This document shows, piece by piece, positions 57,730-64,000 of a stretch of DNA of 64,000 nucleotides. The DNA is from Gigantopelta aegis. Taxonomy: Eukaryota > Mollusca > Gastropoda > Neomphalida > Peltospiridae. Each line of letters opens with the position of its first letter. The stretch's first letter is position 1. Made by a program: the position numbers and the translations under genes. The notes under the pieces were generated by a model. That model was not told the DNA's origin, ran no database searches, and saw nothing but the letters and a program-made list of their open reading frames with translations. The DNA lies in NCBI RefSeq assembly GCF_016097555.1, contig NC_054712.1, positions 46,651,071 through 46,715,070 of the forward strand, given 5' to 3'.

Positions 57730-58858
57730 TTAACAAATAAGGGCTTTAGAACTAAATCAATAAACACTGTAACATACAATACACACGCACAGACACGTCC
57801 AACACTTGAAGTATGTATTTGATACAGTAGTCGAACAGATAAAGACACATCACACCAATCTACCCATGACCTTCCAGGAAGGATGACTTTCGGATTGTTC
57901 TATACCTTGCGAGTGACGGACAACCAAGTAAAATAGGGGGTTTGTAAGTTTCACAATATTGCTAGCGTGTAGTTTTAATGAGGGACGAATGTTCGAATGA
58001 CCCACTGGACGAAACAGTTATGGATTATTCTGCATTCAACTGTTGTTACTGTGACAGTCCGCCGATCAGCAATTAGATTACCCTTGATGCCTGATCAACC
58101 TTGAAGGGCGCTAAACCACTGTTTAAATCTGGGCCAAATTAGCTTGACTGAAACCTTTTCACCCTGTTTTTCCACCATTCTAACCAAATATTAATAGTCT
58201 TAGTCCATGTAAAAATGCGTACTGATTGTTTGCAACCGTACATAGCTGTTTGTCAGTAATGCTAATATGAATAAATAGTGTATATTAACCTGATACGGGA
58301 AATTTTGTAATCGGTCTGTCCACACAAAAAAGGGAGCCCGTACGCCTACGGACCTAGTCCGAATCGCCTTGGACTACTATCAACCCAAATGCTATGGTTA
58401 CTATACTGGTCTCATGCAGTAATGACATGGGCTTTATTTATTATAGAACTACAGAATTGCCTCTGGTATTGTTCGGGGGTTGGGGGTGGAATAGTACACC
58501 TAGTCTATGTGGATTGGGCTATCTAGAGCGTAAAGTAAGCATAAAATTAATGTTTAAAGGAGACCGGACACCAAAATACATGTAGTGTGTAATGGTTTAA
58601 GTTAGCGTCAAAGATCGCATTACTCTAACGCCCGGATCGCTGCGAGGCACCGGTCAGCTGCGCGTCTTAGGTTTGGGGTAAAAACAGAAGTGGGCGGGAT
58701 TATGCATAGATCTGAACGAAAGCGAGGCAATACGTCATCGGTGAGAGTTACCAAGCAATACCGGTACACGTGTTGATTCTTTGGTTGTGTCTCCAGGTTT
58801 ATCGGAAATTTAATTTACAAGACATTAGTGTTATTATATACTGTCGACATAATTCTAT

Positions 58859-59037
58859 GATGGTTAACTGCGCAGTGTTTACCTGCAACAGTAACAGCAA
58901 TGCATCCCAAGAAATGGCCAACATCATGGTTTCGATTTTTAAAAAAACGAAAGTTGTTTTAAAACATGGACGCATTATTGTCGTCGAACGGGCTTTACAC
59001 CAACTAAATACAGCAGGATATGGTACATTTACAATGT
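58859..59037 (+). pseudogene. THAP-domain remnant in the TTAA transposon
   Basis: The pattern C-x4-C (NCAVFTC), then an F-x-F-x-K-like stretch, then K-T-W, then the basic RRTGFTPTKYSRI, fits the C2CH THAP DNA-binding module. That module is common in P-element, Kolobok and related transposases. The W-containing half lies in a different frame from the start, so the present copy is broken by small indels. The CxxHF end may lie in a further exon or be lost. Confidence 0.65.
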
Positions 59038-59633
59038 GAAAATTAAAACAAGTATGTACTTAAGATATACATTAATAAAGGTATTGCAATTTGTTCAAAT
59101 ACCAATATTTAAACTTAACATTTATTTACCTATAATTACCAAATTAATTTTCACCAACAGCCCATAACGACTCCATACTAACGTCTCTTAATCTAGTTGG
59201 TTTGTTAACCTCATAACAAAACACCTTCAAAACGTGTATTATTACGTTAGTTAACAATGTTTATCGTCAGTTCAGTATATTGTCATTAAAATTAAAATGC
59301 TAACACTTTGGCAGGAACAACATATGTACTCTGGCCAGTTTTAAAGCTAATGTCGATTATTAAAGCATAATAAAATTGTACTTTTCAATGCTTTCTGTAT
59401 GTCATATTAAAAATACTCTACACCAAATAATTGTTTTAATACCTACCCTGGGTTTCTGCTAGAGGGTGCGGAAGGTAAACTTACATGTATGTACTAAAAA
59501 ATCTCAGAAATTAATGTATATAAATAATGTTTAATTTTTTCGATAGATTATAGTGCATGAAATAAAATGTGCAATAAAAAACATTTCAAACCTATAACCA
59601 CCCAATATACTCCTTTGAATATATTTAGTTTTA

Positions 59634-59796
59634 ACAGGCCCGTAGGAACGACTTTGGGAGGTGGGGAGGGGCCGGACCGGGTATAAACTCTACATCAGAT
59701 TTTGGTTACAATGGCAAAAATTAATGTGATTAAAAAAAGCTCACAAGTAGTAGCCCCCCCCCCCCCCCCCCCCCCCACCGGTTCTTACGGGCCTGT
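59634..59796. mobile_element. small inverted-repeat element nested in the TTAA transposon
   Basis: ACAGGCCCGTAGGAACGA left, GGTTCTTACGGGCCTGT right, with a long C-tract (59753-59776) just inside the right arm. A relative is at 60213-60433. Confidence 0.7.
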
Positions 59797-60212
59797 TTTA
59801 TTACGTACCCTCAAGTTATTTTCTGGCAGAAAATCTGGTACCTTTGACAGATGTTGAAACAATTGGTCGTCTAATTTTCGACTGTTACCATAAAATAATA
59901 TAATTAATCACTTTTAGCATCTAGCAATTTAAAGCAAAATTAACAATAATTACCACATGGAATAAGCATCATGTATTATTTTGTTTTACCTGTAATATAT
60001 TTTCATCAGGACTTCCTTCTTCCTCCATGAATGATTAAAGAAAACAACACTGGATATATTGTAATTATTTTTATTTTATTCCAATATATAACAAATGTGT
60101 TTTATGTCAGTATATGGAGCAAACTACCTGAAACAGTTGGTTTGAAATCATAATTACAAAATCCTAAAGAACTGGTTCCTAACCTCACCCTCTACATATT
60201 ATCTACATTTGT

Positions 60213-60433
60213 ACAGGCCTGTAGGAACGATATTTAAGTCTGTGTGTGTTGGGGAGGGGGAGGGGGGGGGGGGGGAATACAGTCTCTAATGAGGGATACA
60301 AACTAGATTTTTATCTTTATATCATCTTTATTTATGCAGAGTAGTGAAAATTTAAAACATACATTTTCATCCTAGAGTGTGTGATGGAGAACAAGCCCCT
60401 AGGCCCGCCCCTCCCCAGTTCCTACGGGCCTGT
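60213..60433. mobile_element. small inverted-repeat element nested in the TTAA transposon, copy 2
   Basis: ACAGGCCTGTAGGAACGA left, AGTTCCTACGGGCCTGT right, with a G-tract at about 60249-60275. Confidence 0.7.
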
Positions 60434-60896
60434 TGTATTTTATATTAATAAATACAAAGACTATATAATAATATTGTCAATATTAGTTGTAAAGTGATTG
60501 TCAGTATGTGGCAACAGTATAATATTTTCCAACATTTCTGTGTTTCTGTACCCGGCTGTGGACAGTTTCGGCAGACTGGTTACACATTTTCTTAATTAAA
60601 AATACACGGTTTAACCAAACACATTAAAACTTGGAGGATAACTAGTTAAGAGAACAAAGTGTTTTGTTAAACTATTATATCTTGCTTTGGTGAGGAGGGG
60701 ACGCTTTTTGCAAATTTGCGAAATCGGCCTATGGAATATCCACTGACGTGTCATATTTACATCTAGATGCTGAACAAGATTTATGATGAAATATTATTAC
60801 ATTTTGTGTGCTTTTCTTCTAATTAGGTCCATTTGCTTCAGTTTACATTAAAAATATCATAACAAATTATATTTAAAAAAATGCTTGTATGCTAGT

Positions 60897-61121
60897 CTAT
60901 GATCGTGTGGCTTCCTCGTCTTCGTCGGCAGTTGATTCATCCGAATTTTCGTCTAAGACAACATTTCCAGGATTAGGGACAAAGTCTCTGATAAGTGGTT
61001 CAAACTGATACGGTTTGATGTCATTAGCACAAGCTGGACACAATTCTTCGTCACTCGAATCACTAAGTTCGTCCATGCTGCTTGGTAGTTTCTTCAGTTT
61101 TCCTCTCATCGATGACGTCAC
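60897..61121 (-). CDS. acidic transposon ORF with CPAC and KPYQFEP motif
   Basis: A 74-codon ORF just inside the right end of the 58558-61302 element, reading inwards. It has an acidic Ser-rich segment (DELSDSSDEELCPAC), PYQFEPLIRDF, and an acidic tail. From memory, a Y-R/Q-FEP motif after an acidic stretch occurs at the start of mollusc and cnidarian proteins labelled P2X7 C-terminal-like, which are themselves transposon-linked; this link is unverified. It may be only a first exon. Confidence 0.5.
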   Translation of the reverse strand: MTSSMRGKLKKLPSSMDELSDSSDEELCPACANDIKPYQFEPLIRDFVPNPGNVVLDENSDESTADEDEEATRS

Positions 61122-61958
61122 GGGTCTAGCTCATCAGTTGTCTACAGTTTCCGGCAAACATCGGAGATCGGCGAAAAAAACCCCCAACCAAGACTGGCAC
61201 GCTTAACTTGGTCAATAAGGGGAGCGCGGTTGTTGCGTATTGTAGTTTATGACGGCAAACAAATTCATTACGACGTATATATGATTTGGTGTCCGGTTTC
61301 CTTTAAAATACGCCCAACTGATCGCTAAGCAGGCCTACTCTATCTCCATTTAAAATTCACGCAGTTCCTAATGTAGCTCGAGTGTCCCCTTGTGATGCTC
61401 TGTTTATTTGTTTTCAAACCAACATACACAAATAATAGGACATGCAAGCACGGCGGAAGCAAGTAGACATTGGGGGAGGGGTTGCAGATAGTTTCTAGGG
61501 GGTTCGAGGGGGGGGGGGGGTATGCTCCCTCGTAAAAGTTTGAAAACTAGATATCCTGAAATGCAATTTCCTGCATTCTGCAAGTAAAATTAATCTCTGC
61601 CTTAAGATTTACCTCCAATAATATTTTTTATTCAGAATTATTGGGGGGGGGGGGGGGGGGCATGGCTAGAAGATACACGAGTTATTCTTAATGCTACATA
61701 CCTTTAGTTTAATCCCTTCCGGGTTCACTAATGGCATCACACTTGCATGTTATTGACTAACACTGTATGTAACGAGAAGAAACCTGACATCCCATTCTGA
61801 AACCGGGATAATCGTACACATTTAGCCACACACACACGCCCACACAATTGATTGGCGTCTCATTGTACCGTAAATACTTGACTATAAGGTGGGGTGAATT
61901 GTGGACACACGGTCTATTAAGGATCCGGATACTATTTGATACCTGGTTTCAAGAACAG

Positions 61959-62294
61959 GAAGGAAGGAAGGAAATGTTTTATTTAACGACGCACTCAACA
62001 CTCAACACTTTATTTACGGTTATATGGCGTTAGACATATGGTTAAGGACCACACAGATATTGAAAGAGGAAACCTGCTGTTGCCACTTTATGGGCTACTT
62101 TTTTCGATTAGCAGCAAGGGATCTTTTATATGCACCATCCCACAAACAGGATAGTACATACCACGGCCTTTGTTACACCAGTTGTGAAGCACTGGCAGGA
62201 ACGAGAAATAGCCCAATGGGTCCATCGACAGAAATCGATCCCAGACCGACCGCGCATCGAGCGAACACTTTACCACTGGGTTACATCCGCCCCC
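61959..62294 (-). mobile_element. SINE family A, near full length
   Basis: GGAAGGAAGGAAGGAAATGT start, AGCAAGGGATCTTTTATATG body, CCACTGGGTTACATCCGCCC end. Confidence 0.87.
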
Positions 62295-62424
62295 TTCAAT
62301 AACAGACACAGGAAATATTTTTGGGAGAGGACCACGGGCAAAAGAGCACATGCCACTTAAATGAAATTGAAAAGAAATTGTTAAAAATGTTGGGTGTAGG
62401 GGTGGGACGACAGGTCCCCTACCA

Positions 62425-62645
62425 TGGATCAGGGCCGTACACTCCGGGGGGGGGGGGGGGGGGGGGGGGAGGGGGCAGCTGTCCCCCTGAGAATTGTTTT
62501 GTTGGGTTTTTTTTGTTGTTTTTTTAACTCCAGAAAATACCATACACATCTCAGGGTTTAATTTGTATAGTGTTTCATTTTTTTTATAAAACGTAGTGCC
62601 GCCACCCCACCCCCTGGATTTTGATCAGGATACGGCCCTGTGGAT
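62425..62645. mobile_element. short inverted-repeat element with TGGAT target duplication
   Basis: CAGGGCCGTAC starts at 62430, ATACGGCCCTG ends at 62640, and TGGAT flanks both. A pure G-tract (about 62444-62470) lies just inside the left end. Confidence 0.65.
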
Positions 62646-62751
62646 CAGCCATGTAAAGTTAGCATCAGGGTCATGCTTGTGTAATTAAACTAGCAAAACA
62701 GTCATGTAGATTGAGGTATAATTAAGGATTTTAAATAAATCAGCTTCTAGT

Positions 62752-63025
62752 TAAGACCTCAGGCTCTGTAGTAATAAAGTGCTATCCTGTTGCTTGACCC
62801 ATTGAGCTATTTCCCGTTCCAGCCAGTGCACCGTGACTGGTAACTCGTAGGCATGGTATATGTTATTCTGTCTGTGGGATGGTGCATATGTAAGATCCCT
62901 TGCTACTAAAGGAAAAATATAGCGGGTTTCCTTTATATTTAAAAAATACCACATTTCATGTCCAATAGCCAATGATTAATAAATCAGTGTTCACTAGTTG
63001 TGTTGTTAAAAACAAAACTCTTTAG
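62752..63025 (+). mobile_element. SINE family B
   Basis: GAGCTATTTCCCGTTCCAGC, CATATGTAAGATCCCTTGCT, then the full 3' end CCAATAGCCAATGATTAATA-AATCAGTG...GTGTTGTTAAAAACAAAAC. Confidence 0.75.
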
Positions 63026-63265
63026 TTAAAGATCATTGTTAATTTAAAAATCATTTGAGAATTAGGAATTGTCATGTATTCGTGACAAGGCAGCCTACCA
63101 CAGCACTAGGGGTGTGGTGGGGGTGGGCGTAAACTTTGTTCAGCTTTTAAATGGAAGTTTTCAGGCTCACCCTGCCCATTGTCAAATTAGCCAACTGTTA
63201 ATATTTGTACAAAGTGACTACAACATATAGTATCTGGCTAAACTGTTAATCTAACCATTGTTTAA

Positions 63266-63642
63266 AGGGACACTCCTGAGTTTGCTGCAATTTTTAAGGT
63301 GTTATCGACTAACAGAGACTTTTTAACTATTACAAATCAAATATATTTTACTGCATAAACTATTAGTGGGTGTATATTAAACGTGTTTCTGATAGTTCTA
63401 ATATTTGTATTAGGTTCAATTTCATTTTATTTCCTCAAATATAGTTTTTTCGTACGTATAAAATTATTTGAAGACAAAATACAGTTTGGGCTTCTTACAA
63501 ATATTAAGATGACCAGAAACACATTGAATATACAGACACTAATATTCTAAACAAGAAAATATATTTAATCTGTAAGTTTAATCATAGACATATGTTACTA
63601 GTCGGAAACATCCTACAATGCAGCAAACTCAGGAATGTCCCT
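63266..63642. mobile_element. TTAA-flanked MITE (AGGGACATTC termini), copy 2
   Basis: TTAA at 63262, AGGGACACTCCTGAGTTTG left, CAAACTCAGGAATGTCCCT right, TTAA at 63643. It is nearly palindromic throughout and a sister of 57348-57729. Confidence 0.88.
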
Positions 63643-63740
63643 TTAATCATTCTCAAGGAAATACTCTACATTTCTAAAAATGGCTAAAACTAAATGTTTC
63701 CGAATGTAAGCCCAGGGTTTTGTTTATTAATTATCACATT

Positions 63741-63861
<121 letters not shown>

Positions 63862-63941
63862 TGGCCATCACCATTTAATCTGCTTTCCATTTTATACTAT
63901 TAATATTTCAACACTTCATGTACTTTGAACATTTCATCAGG

Positions 63942-64000
63942 ATGGCGTCTGCTTCCCGTGATAGTATATCCTGTGGAATATGCATGGACAGATTCCATGA
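63942..64000 (+). CDS. RING-finger protein, TRIM-like (3' cut by window edge)
   Basis: ATG at 63942 opens MASASRDSISCGICMDRFH and runs off the window. The C-x2-C pair (CGIC) ten residues in, followed by MDRFH, is the usual start of a RING-HC domain in TRIM-type E3 ligases. CATCAG just upstream could be a splice acceptor, so this may not be the first exon. No more can be said from 19 residues. Confidence 0.6.
   Translation, partial: MASASRDSISCGICMDRFH

Larger units (their letters stand above)
58558..61302. mobile_element. 2.7-kb TTAA-flanked DNA transposon (Kolobok-like), non-autonomous
   Basis: TTAA at 58554, left end AGGAGACCGGACACCAAAAT, right end ATTTGGTGTCCGGTTTCCT, TTAA at 61303. Two coding remains lie inside. 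On the plus strand at about 58859-59030 is the N-terminus of a THAP zinc finger: MVNCAVFTCNSNSN, then in another frame KTWTHYCRRTGFTPTKYSRI, with ATATG/GTACAT able to splice to a Cys codon. The frame changes at least once between them. On the minus strand at 61121-60897 is MTSSMRGKLKKLPSSMDELS with CPACANDIKPYQFEP. The middle is mostly non-coding, so a full transposase is absent. Confidence 0.8.

Noticed and set aside
877-62302. Recurring ORFs such as [20 protein letters not shown]
   Set aside because: They are translations of SINE family A copies (minus-strand reading). The same run appears at about 1100, 10700, 18950, 40100, 50100 and 62100.

Overview
This is an animal nuclear window. Genes are split into many small exons by long AT-rich introns, and the rest is packed with short interspersed elements, small inverted-repeat transposons and tandem arrays. 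Three host genes can be assembled exon by exon with matching splice phases, and a fourth starts at the right edge. The tRNA-derived SINEs ending in TTCCTTCC, the abundant TTAA-flanked MITEs and the protein divergence suggest a lophotrochozoan, most likely a mollusc. The species is an inference and cannot be fixed from the sequence alone.

Layout. (1) 1533-6899, plus strand: the last five visible coding exons of OXA1L, the mitochondrial inner-membrane insertase; its 5' part lies left of the window. (2) 6900-10419: intergenic, with SINEs, a MITE and a 45-bp-class tandem array. (3) 10420-25125, minus strand: complete TTC5 (Strap), 10 coding exons, 453 residues. (4) 25126-27309: spacer between the head-to-head TTC5 and CEP72 genes. 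(5) 27310-50993, plus strand: complete CEP72, 15 coding exons, 658 residues; intron 2 carries a 5.3-kb minisatellite. (6) 50994-63941: gene-free and rich in transposons: a fold-back pair, a hAT-type MITE with an internal array, several TTAA-flanked MITEs and a 2.7-kb TTAA-flanked DNA transposon with THAP remains. (7) 63942-64000, plus strand: the first codons of a RING-finger (TRIM-like) protein cut by the window edge.

The most unusual feature is a repeated pattern rather than a gene. Tandem arrays start at exon/intron boundaries. At TTC5 exons 4, 6, 7 and 8 and CEP72 exon 8, the repeated unit contains the last part of the exon plus its 5' splice donor, so the intron carries from one to about twenty decoy exon-end/donor copies. 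At CEP72 exon 2 a 5.3-kb array begins at the donor itself. At the first visible OXA1L exon a degenerate array repeats the acceptor side. In TTC5 exon 6 the unit is 45 bp (15 codons), so use of a downstream donor would add 15-residue blocks without a frame change.

The host genes are not an operon and share no pathway: OXA1L acts in mitochondria, TTC5 in p53/p300 co-activation and tubulin autoregulation, CEP72 at the centrosome. TTC5 and CEP72 may share a bidirectional promoter region. All calls come from reading the sequence and from remembered family sequences; no database search was run.
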